A stretch of DNA of 64,000 nucleotides from Palleronia abyssalis (GTDB lineage Bacteria > Pseudomonadota > Alphaproteobacteria > Rhodobacterales > Rhodobacteraceae), in the NCBI RefSeq assembly GCF_900302445.1, contig NZ_ONZF01000009.1:62001-126000 (forward strand). The letters run 5' to 3'. Made by a program: the position numbers and the translations under genes. Positions 16,398 to 25,465 of the stretch are shown here, piece after piece. The notes beneath the pieces were generated by a model, which was given only the letters and a program-made list of their open reading frames with translations, was not told the origin of the DNA and did not search any database. How positions within the stretch are numbered: position 1 is the stretch's first letter; each line of letters opens with the position of its first letter.

Positions 16398-16460
16398 CGC
16401 GGATTGGGCGGCAAACCAGTCAAGAACGGTCGGCATGGGAACCGGCCGCATGACTTCTGC
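16398..16460 (-). pseudogene. fragment of a VapC/FitB-type toxin
   Basis: Read leftward, 21 codons give AEVMRPVPMPTVLDWFAAQS plus Ala, which matches residues 10-30 of the PIN toxin at 3898-4323 in 17 of 21 positions. Both flanks diverge: neither the 'LLDTN' start nor the remaining PIN motifs are present. This is a relic of a second copy of that toxin, starting about 40 bp after the galE stop. Confidence 0.8.
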
Positions 16461-16669
16461 GACAGATCCGGTGGCCGCGACACGCGGCTGTGGGCATTCG
16501 GTATTTTGCCGCCGATCCTGCCTTGGCCTGGCCCGAAACCTGTCCCGGTCCAGAGCCCGATCACGTCGCTTGCCCCTTTTTGCAAGGTGCGATCCGCGAC
16601 GTGGCAGGCGCCGTGGTCCGCCAGCCTGGCCTCGGCGGCGGGATGCTGCCGCGGGATCGAGCCACCCCC

Positions 16670-16946
16670 GGCATTGCTGTCACGAGGGTCATTTCGGTGT
16701 GGTGGCGCGTGTGTTCCCGCGATCCCTCATGTCCCGCGGTCTGGCGAGAAGAGAGCTGCCCGAGGCCCTGCATGGCGGCAGGATCTGGCAGGCGATGTAT
16801 GGGTTTCGGGAAAAAGACGGGACTGGGGGAACAGGGTCGATTTCTCCCCGGGTTTGCAGGCATGGGCGGCTGTTCCCGGTGGCGGGAGCCTCAGCGGGAA
16901 CGGGGCGGGATCATGGCGCCCCGCAGGGTCCTGCCCGGCCGGGGCG
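16670..16946. repeat. dispersed hairpin repeat, copy 3
   Basis: Closest to copy 2: shares the left flank 'GGCATTGCTGTCACGAGGGT', the core with both inverted repeats, and the right flank through 'CCTGCCCGGCCGGGGCG'. Same orientation as copies 1 and 2. Unlike them it is not followed by a Phd gene. Confidence 0.87.
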
Positions 16947-16951
16947 TGCCG

Positions 16952-17164
16952 TCACCGGCCTCCCAGCCGGCCGCTCTGGAGGGGCGCGATGTCAGGTGCC
17001 TGGCGCCCGGAGGAGAGGCGGTCGCCGGAGCCGCGATTGAGCGTGTTGGCGCAGCGGTCGCAGAGACGGCCCTTCAGGCTTGCGTGCCGGGCGGGGCGGG
17101 CACCGCATACGGCGCAGGGCGCGCCGGACCGGAGCCGGGCGAAGAGGTTTGCAAAAGGGGCCAT
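16952..17164 (-). CDS. small zinc-ribbon-like protein (CxxC-x14-CxxC), first paralogue
   Basis: 70 residues. 'MAPFANLFARLRSGAPCAVC' followed after 14 residues by 'CDRCANTLNR' gives a CxxC...CxxC pattern typical of a small structural zinc knuckle. A second frame at 17290-17487 on the same strand encodes the same architecture (hydrophobic start, Leu-Arg, CxxC, 13 residues, Leu-Cys-x-x-Cys-Ala-Asn). Agreement of two neighbouring frames in Cys spacing and in 'CAN' argues that both are, or were, genes. No function can be assigned. Confidence 0.5.
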   Translation of the reverse strand: MAPFANLFARLRSGAPCAVCGARPARHASLKGRLCDRCANTLNRGSGDRLSSGRQAPDIAPLQSGRLGGR

Positions 17165-17289
17165 GACGGGGTCTTTCGAACCGCGGGCGGGACAAGATGC
17201 ATGTCATGGAGAGTGGCGAACCGCGGGCGCGCGGTCAACGAAAAGCATGCCGCAAGGTCAGCTTCGGTCGACGCCCCGGACCAGATTGA

Positions 17290-17487
17290 TCAGGTGTGGT
17301 AAGGGTGGCCGGGAAGCCGGCCGGGGTGGAACGTCTGCTTGCTGCGCGGGAAGGGTGCGCGGGAGAAGGCATTCGCGCATGGCAGGCAGAGATGGTCGCT
17401 GTCCGTGGCGGCCAGGGCATGCGCGTTGCAATAGCTGCACTGTGCGTGGGGACGCAGGACGGCGGCGAGGCGCTTGAGGATGGTCAT
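17290..17487 (-). CDS. small zinc-ribbon-like protein (CxxC-x13-CxxC), second paralogue
   Basis: 65 residues. 'MTILKRLAAVLRPHAQCSYC', 13 residues, then 'CLPCANAFSRAPF'. It resembles the 70-residue protein 125 bp downstream on the same strand. A weak ribosome site (TAAGGCAG) lies about 13 nt before the ATG. Possibly co-transcribed with its paralogue. No characterised family recognised; similar small Cys4 proteins are common in Rhodobacteraceae accessory DNA, but I cannot name one. Confidence 0.55.
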   Translation of the reverse strand: MTILKRLAAVLRPHAQCSYCNAHALAATDSDHLCLPCANAFSRAPFPRSKQTFHPGRLPGHPYHT

Positions 17488-17541
17488 GGCGGGTCTGCCT
17501 TAAGTCATGCGGCGGGAGCGGCTTCAACTTTGAAGTGTGCT

Positions 17542-17586
17542 GCGGCGGATGCAACGCGTCAATGATTCTAAGCTATGCCGTGCCTT
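17542..17586. repeat. 45-bp repeat, copy b (with 13671-13715)
   Basis: About 40 of 45 bases match copy a. Here it is not part of a recognisable gene and lies just upstream of the small Cys4 gene at 17290-17487, which points the other way. Confidence 0.7.
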
Positions 17587-18535
17587 CGATTTGCCGGGAG
17601 GGGAGGCCGAACGCGTTTGGGGAGAGCGTTGCGGCCTCCTGCCGCCTGTCGGGGTCTGCAACAGCGGGCGGCGTTGCCATGATGGCACGGATCGGTGGGA
17701 TTTTCTGCTGGCGGGTCGTCGCGGCGCGGCCAGTCGGCCTTTTCCCGCGCAAGACCGGCCGGATCCTGCGTGGGACCGAAGACCGGTCCCGATGATGGCG
17801 CCGATCTCCAGCCGCTCCGGTTCGCGACGGCTGATCGGCGCGGGGCAGCATGGCACGGGGACGCGGACGGGGGTGAGAGGCGATGGGGCCCCGGGAAAGA
17901 CAGCGTGCGGGGACCGGCGCGGATTGAGACGCGACCGATCCCCTACCGCCGGGCGTCGTTTCTCCTGGCGGCTTGCAGGACTATAGCTCGACCGTGGCGT
18001 CGCACAACGATTTGGCGGGGGGATGTGGAGGCCGGTGCGTTCAGTGACAATTCGCACATCGGCCTCCTGTGGCCGCGATCTCGGGAAGCCGCGTCCGGTG
18101 GGATGGTCCCACGCGGCGCGATCTGCGCGAAAGGGCAAAGAGAAGCTGATTGCCTGGTGCGGTTCCCTTGCAGGGGGCGCACGGCAGTCCGTTAGCCGGG
18201 CTGAAAGACCCGCCCCATTTGCCGCGCGGCGGCTGCGCGAGCGGGGTGTGGCTGCGTGTCTGGCTGGATTTTTGAAGGCGGTTTCGGAGTGTTTTTCTGG
18301 GGATCGATAAGGGGCAATTATCAACGCCTAAAGCTAGGTTCCAGATATGCCGAACCAACGGAAAATACCCCCTGACAATTTTCCGTCACAGTTGTAAACT
18401 TCTATTCAGAAACGGGAAATATTTCCTTCCATGTGACCTCGCGGGCACAGCGATCCGAGTCTTGTTCCAAGGGCTTCGCAGGGCCGGTGGCCGGGAGAGC
18501 GTCCCGCATTTCCGAGCGGAGAGGTAGCGAACGAC
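17587..18535. other. long intergenic stretch with AT-rich palindromes
   Basis: About 950 bp. The largest leftward frame is Arg/Pro/Ser-rich and reads as a shadow. The last 250 bp become AT-richer and carry two symmetrical sites: GATAA-7nt-TTATC at 18306-18322 and the perfect palindrome GGAAATATTTCC at 18415-18426. The latter is 110 bp before the start of the DNA-binding protein at 18536. They are candidates for an operator or plasmid-type site; nothing more can be read. Confidence 0.45.
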
Positions 18536-19699
18536 ATGACGGACATGCCGATCGATGCCGTGGCGGCCCGCATCGTGAAGATCGAGATCGCGGCCGGACG
18601 GCTGGAGGGCGCTTTCGCTTCTGATCCGGCCCTTGGCGCCCTGTGGCGCGGACAGGTCGCGATTACCGAGGCGTGCCGGTCGGTAGGCCTGGAAGATGTT
18701 CATCTCGAGGAGGAGGATCTGGTCCTGCGTTCGTATGCAGGCGGGGCCGTGACAGCCGAGACGGCGCGGGCGGGATGGTTTGCCGAAGGCGTACTGCGGG
18801 TTCTTGCCCATCCTGGTGATCTCGAGACCGATCCGAGCGGCGTGCTCGCGAGATGCCTGGACGGAGGGCGGATCAAGGATCGTGCCGGTTTCGACCGGGG
18901 CCAGCTTGAGAAGCTGGGGCAGCGCGTTCTGGAACGCATGCGTACCGCCGAGGGCCCGTTCCCGGCCGCGCTTGGCGCGGCAATCCTGTTCCGCGGGGCG
19001 ACGGGCGGACGCCATCCGGCTGCCGAGCGGCTGCTGTTCATGGCTGTCGACCACGCCTATCGATCTGAGCGGGAATCCAGGGCCGATGCAGAACAAGGCG
19101 CGGAGGAAATCCTGGCCAATCTCTCGGCACGGTGGATCTTTCCGCCGGCCATGGCTCTGACGGGAGACGGCTTTCGGGCCTGGTTCCCCGCATCGCCGCA
19201 GGGGCAGGCCGCACTTCTCGTCGGGCTCGATCGGGAAATGGACCGAGCCCTGGGCCAACTGCCGCTCCTGCGACGGTGGCGCAGCGACGCGCAGGCTCTG
19301 TCGCAGTCGAGCTCGGGCAAGTCCAAGCTGGCCGATCTCGTGACCCTGGTGGCGCAGCGGCCGATCCTGACCAGCGCCATGGTCGCGGATGCGCTCGGCG
19401 TCACGCCCCGAACCGGGTTGAACCTGCTTGTTCGTTTGACCGATGCGGGACTGATGGCAAACATTACCGGCCGACGGACCTACCGGGCTTGGGCACCAAC
19501 GCCGATCGCAGACCGCCTGCGCGCCGACAGGCGCGTCCCTACGAGGCGGCGCGAGACCGTGTCGCGGCCAGATCCGAAAACCTCACTGGCCCTACGAGCC
19601 TCCGACGGGCCTCGTGATCGCGCCGGCGAAGAGGCTGCCTTGGCCGAGCTCGACCGCGCGATGGCGCGCGCCGATGCGATCCTTGGCAAATACATGTGA
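18536..19699 (+). CDS. RHE_PE00001 family (DUF1612/HTH) DNA-binding protein
   Basis: 387 residues. The N-terminal half matches the rhizobial/roseobacter RHE_PE00001 type ('AFASDPALGALWRGQVAITEA', 'DVHLEEEDLVLRSYAGG', quoted separately). The C-terminal half contains a winged-helix or HTH: 'LADLVTLVAQRPILTSAMVA', 'LGVTPRTGLNLLVRLTDAGL'. These proteins are found mostly on plasmids and integrated elements, where their role is unknown. Starts in MTDMPIDAVAARIVKIEIAA after 'GAGAGGTAGCG'. Its presence supports an extrachromosomal or integrative context. It is convergent with the giant exported protein downstream, 25 bp apart. Confidence 0.75.
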   Translation: MTDMPIDAVAARIVKIEIAAGRLEGAFASDPALGALWRGQVAITEACRSVGLEDVHLEEEDLVLRSYAGGAVTAETARAGWFAEGVLRVLAHPGDLETDPSGVLARCLDGGRIKDRAGFDRGQLEKLGQRVLERMRTAEGPFPAALGAAILFRGATGGRHPAAERLLFMAVDHAYRSERESRADAEQGAEEILANLSARWIFPPAMALTGDGFRAWFPASPQGQAALLVGLDREMDRALGQLPLLRRWRSDAQALSQSSSGKSKLADLVTLVAQRPILTSAMVADALGVTPRTGLNLLVRLTDAGLMANITGRRTYRAWAPTPIADRLRADRRVPTRRRETVSRPDPKTSLALRASDGPRDRAGEEAALAELDRAMARADAILGKYM

Positions 19700-19724
19700 T
19701 CCCACGCACGGTGCCCGGATCGCG

Positions 19725-22700
19725 CTACAGGTCGAGATCGAGGGATGGGGGCTCTGCGGCCTCCGCCTCTTCCCGGGCCGCGGCGAACATCTCTTGCGCA
19801 GCCTTCTCGTCATGGAGCCAAACGGTCAGGATCAGGGCCTCCTCGGTCCGTCTGAGAAGTGCGGTCACGGTTGGGCCGCATTGGGGCACGGCGACGAGCG
19901 CATCCTGCCTGTCCAGTTCCTCCGGCCAGCCGATATAGTCCCAGAAATATCGCGGCATGTCTGCATTTGCGGGCAAGAGATCGGGGCGACTGCCATTGGT
20001 AAACTTGCGGGACCCGCCGCAGGCCCCGCGCCTGTCCAGCATCCGATCGGGCGTCCCCCACACAAGCGTGAGGCGTGTGTCTTCGTCAAAGACCTGGTCG
20101 GGCGGCCCGTACTTCTTTTCCAGCGAGGTCTGAAGCGCCGGAAAAGAAGCCGTGTCCGGCGCAAGGCGCAAGGAGCGGGCCATGGCCAGAAGGGGCGCTT
20201 CTGTTTCTTCCGTCGCCGGCAGGGCCAAAAGCGTTTCGCGCAGATCGGCGCCGGCGAAGGCAAGGCCCGTTCCGTAGATGCGGGTCGCCTCGCCTCCTTC
20301 GTAGCGTGTCGCGTCGGGCAGGCGCGCCATCGCAGCCGCCTCGAACTCCGATCGGGTCAGGGACAGATCGAGCCCGGCGACATCGAAAGCCGGTGGAGGG
20401 CTTGCCAGCGCTCCGTTCCAATCCTGCGGCGTCAGGGAAACCGTTCTGGTTGCCGGGGCCCGGAAATTGGAGGCCGTCCATATATCGATTGCCGCGACAT
20501 CCGCTTCCACGACGAGCGCATGGGACAGCCCCGTGCCGTCGTTCTGCGCAGGCGAGATCGGCTCCATCCGGAGGCGCGGCGCTGCCAGCGTGACGTCGGC
20601 CGCGGCGAACCGGTCCGGCAACGGCCCGAACTTCGGCATGGCGGGAATATGGACCAGGAGATCGGCATAGGGTGCGGAGGCCGATACATCGCCTTCGACT
20701 TTGCCTACACACATCTCGCCTGACCCGCGAGCGACGAGCGACGGCCGACCCATGACCGCGAAGCTTGCCGGTCCACCCGGGGCGGGACGTTCGGACACGG
20801 CACGTGCCTCCGTCCAGCGCTGCGCGGCTACGGCTTCAGACCCAAGCAGCGCGTCGAGCCTCGTGGAGACGGCTCGCGCCGGATTGGATTGATCTGCCAC
20901 GCCCGCCCCTACGCACCCGGTTTCGGGATGCATCCGCCCCTGCTCTGCAAGGGGCAGGATGAGGGTTTCGGGGAGCGCCGCCACGCGGGCCTCGGTCCAG
21001 GCTCGGAAGGCAGGCAAAAGGTCTGTGAGTGCCGCCGCGGGAAGCGGCAGGCAAGGCGTCTGGAATGTCTGGCTCCAGACAGGCACCGTCTCCTGTTTCT
21101 CCGCGCCGCATTCCAGGGCAAGACGCTCGGCCAGCATCCGGCGCAGCATCGCGTCATCCAGAAGGGACGGCTCTTGCGAGATGGCGAGCAGGTCCGCGGA
21201 CTCCGGGGTCAGTCGCAGCGTCTCTGGGGGTGTGACCGGTGTTCCGGCGCGCCAGGCAAATCGTCTGTCGGCTCCATCGATCCTGATATCAAGGGCGAGA
21301 GTGGGAAACAGGCCGTAAGGTCCATCGGGGCCCGAAAGGATCCGCACCGGTCGGCCGACGCCGCCTTCGTTGCGCCGCGGATCGTAGGGGCCAGCAAGGG
21401 GAGCCTGAACCAGGACCCCGAGGCGGTTGCGGCTATGGAGCAGGGTTTCCACGGTCTCCCTTTGCGCCGGCGGTACCGGAAGCAGGCGCCAGTCGGCCGG
21501 GTCGGCGACTTCCAGGTCGGGCGCGTCGAGACCGTCGAGATCCGTCCCGTCCAGATCGTCGTCGGCTGTGGCGGGAGAGAACTCCACCTCCCGGATCGGG
21601 AAGCCCTCCGCCTTCTCGTCATAGGCATCGAGGATCAGGTCGGCACCCAGCCAGAACAGCTCCTCGGGCGTGCGCGCCCTGATCTCGGCGGCCAGTTCCG
21701 CGATCCGCGCCGCCTTCGCGGCAGTGGGCAGATTGGAAATGTCGCGGCGAAAGGCAAGCCGGTCTTCCAGAGCGCCGGCCCCCCCCGGCACACGTTCCAA
21801 TCCGGCCAGGACCGTTGCCCCTGTCGTCGCCCGTGCCTCGGGAGGAACACCTTCCATGGCAGTCCCCGCGGCTTCCGGGGCGGCCGCGAAGGCGATATCG
21901 AGCAAGGGAGGGCCATCACGCGTCGTCTGCTCGAAGAGGCGCAGCCGTTCCAGGCGTCCCGTCAGGGCGACAGCGGCGACATCCTCCGGTGTGATCGGCC
22001 CCGAACGCCCCAATCCGGGAGGAATTGCCCTGATCGTCAGGTCTGTTTCCACGACAACGCCCTGGCGAGGGAGGGCGTCGATGAGCTCGACGGCCCGATC
22101 TTCGGGAACCGAGACGAAATCCGGCACGCGCTGGTCGTCGGGGAGGTTCGCCACGGCCTCGCCGATCCCGAGGCCCAACTGGTGCCGGTTGCCGAGACGC
22201 AGCGCAAAACCACCGCCGACCCGATCATATGGCCCGAGATTCATGAACCGCAGCGTGCGCGCCTGAAAGGCATCTGCCGGGACACGCGTCAGGATGGCAT
22301 CCCGGATCTTGGGGGAAATTTCTTCAAGGAGCCGCGCTTCGGCCAGGTCGTTCATCGTGCCGGCGGTGAAGGCAGGTGGCAGAAGCGCAACCTGCTCCTC
22401 CGGGGTCAACACGGCATCAAGGGCCGTTCGGACGACTTCCGGCGTCATCTCGCGGCTCGCGGAGGCCCCCAGCAAGGCGGCAAGACGCATGGCCGTGCCC
22501 AGCCGTGGACCGACACCGGATCCGCCGGATCCGGCGATAGCCCCGCGGACCATGCCGCGCCCCAGAAGATCGTCGCGGGAGTATAAAAGCCGACCCTCCT
22601 CCTCCGCGCCGCCATAGAGTGCGACAAGGCCCGCAATCTCCCCTGCCCCATCGAAAGACCCCAAAGCGGAGCCGCTCTCGGGACCCGGCCAGACATGGAC

Positions 22701-24623
22701 GATCTTGCCTTCGGCGATCAGCGTGACGTCCTCAACGGCAAAGGTGGCGCGGATGGCGGGGCGCTGATTGACGCTTTGCGCGCCTGGGGAGACGAGAATC
22801 CGCTGATCCGTGAGACGGCCACGGAACTGGAGCTGCAAACCGTTGACTCCGGCAAATTCGGCCAGGCCGGCGGGCATGGCCAGAGGGACGGTCCGGTCTG
22901 CGACCAGTTCCAGGGTGGCCGGGCGGCCGAGGAGTGGAAGGGCGACAAAGGTGCGTTGAAACACGGCGTCGCGTGTCTGCGGCAACTCGGTCGTCATCTC
23001 GGGCGGCAGGGAGAGTTTCAGATGCCCATCGGGGGTCTTTTGCGGAAACGTACGAACAGCGAAGGTCACCGCGCTCGGTGGAGTTCGGTCCGCAAAGGCC
23101 CGGGCAAGATTATCCATGGCCTCATTCGTGGCTTCTCGCGACAGAAGCGTTGCCTGCTCGACGGGCGCCGCTTCGGGCCAGTCTATTGCCAGCCAACCTC
23201 GCGATTGCCCGTAAAGATTGCGGGCAATCTCGGGCCGCTGCCCGAGGAGCCAGGCGGCCATGTCTTGCTGCACATCCGACAGCGTCGTGGGGGCCGGCGT
23301 CCCTCCCGTTGGAACTGGCGTGGACGATATGCCAGCAGACGCAATCTGCGGGACGGCGGGCGCTGTTGCCTCCGGGCTGGTGCCAAAACCGGGAAGCCCC
23401 TGGGTCGCCGACTGGGCGGCCAGCGCCGCCACGGCAGCTCCCGGTGACGCCTCGCCTTCCAGTTCGGCCATGCGAAGCGTCATCGTGCGCGCGAGACAGG
23501 CGGCGTCGGCCCTACAGGCGTTTCGGCTTTCCAGCCAGCGCGCCTGCATCTCCGCCGATCCCGCAACGGTCCCGGCAGCCCGGCCGAAAGCCCGTGCCAT
23601 CTCGGCATCGCGCCGGGCCAGGCGGGGGGCGGCGCAGATCGCACGCTCGGTATCGGTCGATGCGCGTCCGCAGGCGAAGGAGGGGGACGGCTCCGGGCGA
23701 TTCCGCGGCCCGGTTGCGCAATAGGCGCGCAAGTCCGACAGCGCGGCGGACGATCCACGCAGCGCGACGGTCGTACGTCGGTTTCCGGCCGTTATCTCCA
23801 AAATACGGCCGCGGCGGATTGCATCGATCAGCGGACTTTCGAGCACGATCGGCATTGTTGCCGCTCCTTCGGGGCGGGCGAGTGGGACATCGTCGGTCAG
23901 GTGCGTGACCCCGTCGACCGAGACGGTCGCCCGAGCTTGGGACGGGCGGCCCGTGAGGTCTGGCGAAATCATCAGAAAGGCAACGCCGGGGGCCGCCTCA
24001 CGCGCAACATGGCTGTCCGGTGTTCCGCGACCCACATGGCAGCGGACGGACACCGCCGCTCCCGACGGCCCCATCGCACTGGCCGCTCCTGTTTGCGCCG
24101 CATCGTCCCGGTCGAAGCGCCATTCTGCGGCAATCTCCGCTCCTGCCGCAGTTCCAGGCGCCGGGCCTGGAGCTGGGACGGATGGGCTACTAGCCAATCG
24201 CACGACGACCCGGTCCCGGCCGCCGCCGCGGATCACTTCGACCTCGACCCTCGTGGTCGATCCGCTCCGGATCGCCTGCTCTGCGGCTGGATCGAGCCGG
24301 CCGGCCGCAAGCAGCTGCCGGAAGCGTGCCCTGTTGTCCCGATCCGAGAAGAAGTTGTCCGCCTGGTCGCCGGCCTGGCGAATGCCGAAGCGGTTCACGT
24401 TCGCCCGGTCCTGCTGGAGAACGTCGGCCGGGGCTCTCAGGGACGCACCGCGGGAGTTGCGTCGGTCCTCCGCGCCGATCACCGCCTGGTAACGTTCGAC
24501 GACGGTTTGGGCGGACGTCTCGAACGCGAAGAGCGGTGTCAGGAGCAGCGCAAACCCTGCCAAGTGTGACAGCCGGAAGTCGACACGGCTTTTCGGGCGG
24601 AAGGAAGAAATACGCCTGGTCAT
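19725..24623 (-). CDS. giant exported protein (1632 aa) with LprI-like segment
   Basis: 1632 residues from ATG 24623, preceded by CGGAG about 8 nt away; that ribosome site overlaps the stop of the M15 gene. A signal peptide (about 1-40, 'LAGFALLLTPLFAFETSAQT') sends it to the periplasm. Around residues 320-395 is an LprI-like segment with four Cys ('FACGRASTDTERAICAAPRL', 'SRNACRADAACLARTM'). After a Pro/Thr/Ala linker come roughly 1150 residues with no domain I can name, rich in 'LPLLGRPATLELVAD'-type beta segments; part of it could be DUF4852-like. Probably coupled to the upstream peptidase gene. A cell-envelope role is likely; function unknown. Confidence 0.8.
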   Translation of the reverse strand: MTRRISSFRPKSRVDFRLSHLAGFALLLTPLFAFETSAQTVVERYQAVIGAEDRRNSRGASLRAPADVLQQDRANVNRFGIRQAGDQADNFFSDRDNRARFRQLLAAGRLDPAAEQAIRSGSTTRVEVEVIRGGGRDRVVVRLASSPSVPAPGPAPGTAAGAEIAAEWRFDRDDAAQTGAASAMGPSGAAVSVRCHVGRGTPDSHVAREAAPGVAFLMISPDLTGRPSQARATVSVDGVTHLTDDVPLARPEGAATMPIVLESPLIDAIRRGRILEITAGNRRTTVALRGSSAALSDLRAYCATGPRNRPEPSPSFACGRASTDTERAICAAPRLARRDAEMARAFGRAAGTVAGSAEMQARWLESRNACRADAACLARTMTLRMAELEGEASPGAAVAALAAQSATQGLPGFGTSPEATAPAVPQIASAGISSTPVPTGGTPAPTTLSDVQQDMAAWLLGQRPEIARNLYGQSRGWLAIDWPEAAPVEQATLLSREATNEAMDNLARAFADRTPPSAVTFAVRTFPQKTPDGHLKLSLPPEMTTELPQTRDAVFQRTFVALPLLGRPATLELVADRTVPLAMPAGLAEFAGVNGLQLQFRGRLTDQRILVSPGAQSVNQRPAIRATFAVEDVTLIAEGKIVHVWPGPESGSALGSFDGAGEIAGLVALYGGAEEEGRLLYSRDDLLGRGMVRGAIAGSGGSGVGPRLGTAMRLAALLGASASREMTPEVVRTALDAVLTPEEQVALLPPAFTAGTMNDLAEARLLEEISPKIRDAILTRVPADAFQARTLRFMNLGPYDRVGGGFALRLGNRHQLGLGIGEAVANLPDDQRVPDFVSVPEDRAVELIDALPRQGVVVETDLTIRAIPPGLGRSGPITPEDVAAVALTGRLERLRLFEQTTRDGPPLLDIAFAAAPEAAGTAMEGVPPEARATTGATVLAGLERVPGGAGALEDRLAFRRDISNLPTAAKAARIAELAAEIRARTPEELFWLGADLILDAYDEKAEGFPIREVEFSPATADDDLDGTDLDGLDAPDLEVADPADWRLLPVPPAQRETVETLLHSRNRLGVLVQAPLAGPYDPRRNEGGVGRPVRILSGPDGPYGLFPTLALDIRIDGADRRFAWRAGTPVTPPETLRLTPESADLLAISQEPSLLDDAMLRRMLAERLALECGAEKQETVPVWSQTFQTPCLPLPAAALTDLLPAFRAWTEARVAALPETLILPLAEQGRMHPETGCVGAGVADQSNPARAVSTRLDALLGSEAVAAQRWTEARAVSERPAPGGPASFAVMGRPSLVARGSGEMCVGKVEGDVSASAPYADLLVHIPAMPKFGPLPDRFAAADVTLAAPRLRMEPISPAQNDGTGLSHALVVEADVAAIDIWTASNFRAPATRTVSLTPQDWNGALASPPPAFDVAGLDLSLTRSEFEAAAMARLPDATRYEGGEATRIYGTGLAFAGADLRETLLALPATEETEAPLLAMARSLRLAPDTASFPALQTSLEKKYGPPDQVFDEDTRLTLVWGTPDRMLDRRGACGGSRKFTNGSRPDLLPANADMPRYFWDYIGWPEELDRQDALVAVPQCGPTVTALLRRTEEALILTVWLHDEKAAQEMFAAAREEAEAAEPPSLDLDL

Positions 24624-24628
24624 CAAAT

Positions 24629-25465
24629 CTACTCCGGGCTGGAAATCAGTCTTGAATGAAGGATGAGCTCGGGCCGATACTCGAAATGCATTCCGTCGAA
24701 ATGATGCCACTTGCCGCCCCAGATGAAGCCGCGGCGCTCGAAGGCGCGGACGAGCTCTTCGGGAATGCGTGTCTCGTACTCCCCGGCATTTCCTTCCGGA
24801 CGCCCCGACCAGCGCCAGTATCCGCCAAGGGCCGCATTGATATCGACGGCAATGCCGTAGCTATGCGCGCTCAGGCGGTCTGTCCCGGCGATGCGGCGCC
24901 AGTTGAAGGATCCGCCGGGATCCTGGAAGAATGGCGCCATGCCAGGTATGCCTGCCAGGTCACGCAGCACGGCCGAAAGCTGGCAATCAACCCCATGCCG
25001 GCGTGTGACCCGGTAACGGACATCGCTGAGAGCAGGTTCGGCCACGGTTGTCAGGGACGCGCGCGCAGCGGCCTCGTCGGAAAACCACAGTTCGGAAAAG
25101 AATGTGGCCGACCGTGCCCGTCCGGGATCGAACCAGGCTTCGCTGCGCGCCGCCATGTCGAACTCCAGAGGGTACGGGATTCGGAACTGGTCGATCAGTT
25201 CGGCCTGCAGGACGCTTTCCGATCTCGGGCCCGTGTCGGGCGTGCCCAGGGGGTGCCATGGTCCGCCCTCCACGGACCAGCTGCCGGTTTGGGGCGAAAC
25301 CGTTACCGCCCCTGGGAATGCCAGTTCCAGGGATGCCGCGACCGGGTGTTCCGGGTCGGATGGGAGCGGAAGAGCGTGGAAATCGACCGGCGCGCACGCG
25401 TCGACGGCGGTGGCAACGAACAGGAACGCTGCAACGGCTGATGCGATTTGACGATACCTGGCCAT
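24629..25465 (-). CDS. exported M15-family peptidase (L,D- or D,D-carboxypeptidase-like)
   Basis: 278 residues from ATG 25465 (AAGAGG upstream; a longer frame exists). Signal peptide about 1-24 ending near 'VDACA', so it may be a lipoprotein-like or free periplasmic enzyme. The zinc site of the M15 family is present: His201 and Asp208 in 'SAHSYGIAVDIN', and His260 in 'DGMHFEY' with the catalytic acidic residue just before. M15 enzymes trim peptidoglycan peptides. It is the first gene of a pair with the 1632-residue protein (6-bp spacing), suggesting the two act together on the cell wall. Confidence 0.9.
   Translation of the reverse strand: MARYRQIASAVAAFLFVATAVDACAPVDFHALPLPSDPEHPVAASLELAFPGAVTVSPQTGSWSVEGGPWHPLGTPDTGPRSESVLQAELIDQFRIPYPLEFDMAARSEAWFDPGRARSATFFSELWFSDEAAARASLTTVAEPALSDVRYRVTRRHGVDCQLSAVLRDLAGIPGMAPFFQDPGGSFNWRRIAGTDRLSAHSYGIAVDINAALGGYWRWSGRPEGNAGEYETRIPEELVRAFERRGFIWGGKWHHFDGMHFEYRPELILHSRLISSPE

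Noticed and set aside
17524-18324. 266-codon leftward open frame in the accessory region
   Set aside because: Arg/Pro/Ser-rich, no motif, no ribosome site, and it runs over the 45-bp repeat.
20889-22586. 565-codon rightward open frame
   Set aside because: Antisense shadow of the 1632-residue exported protein; no ribosome site and Arg/Gly-rich composition.
19725-24623. Reading the giant protein as two or more genes with a frameshift
   Set aside because: One continuous frame with uniform codon use and a single signal peptide; no internal start with a convincing ribosome site.
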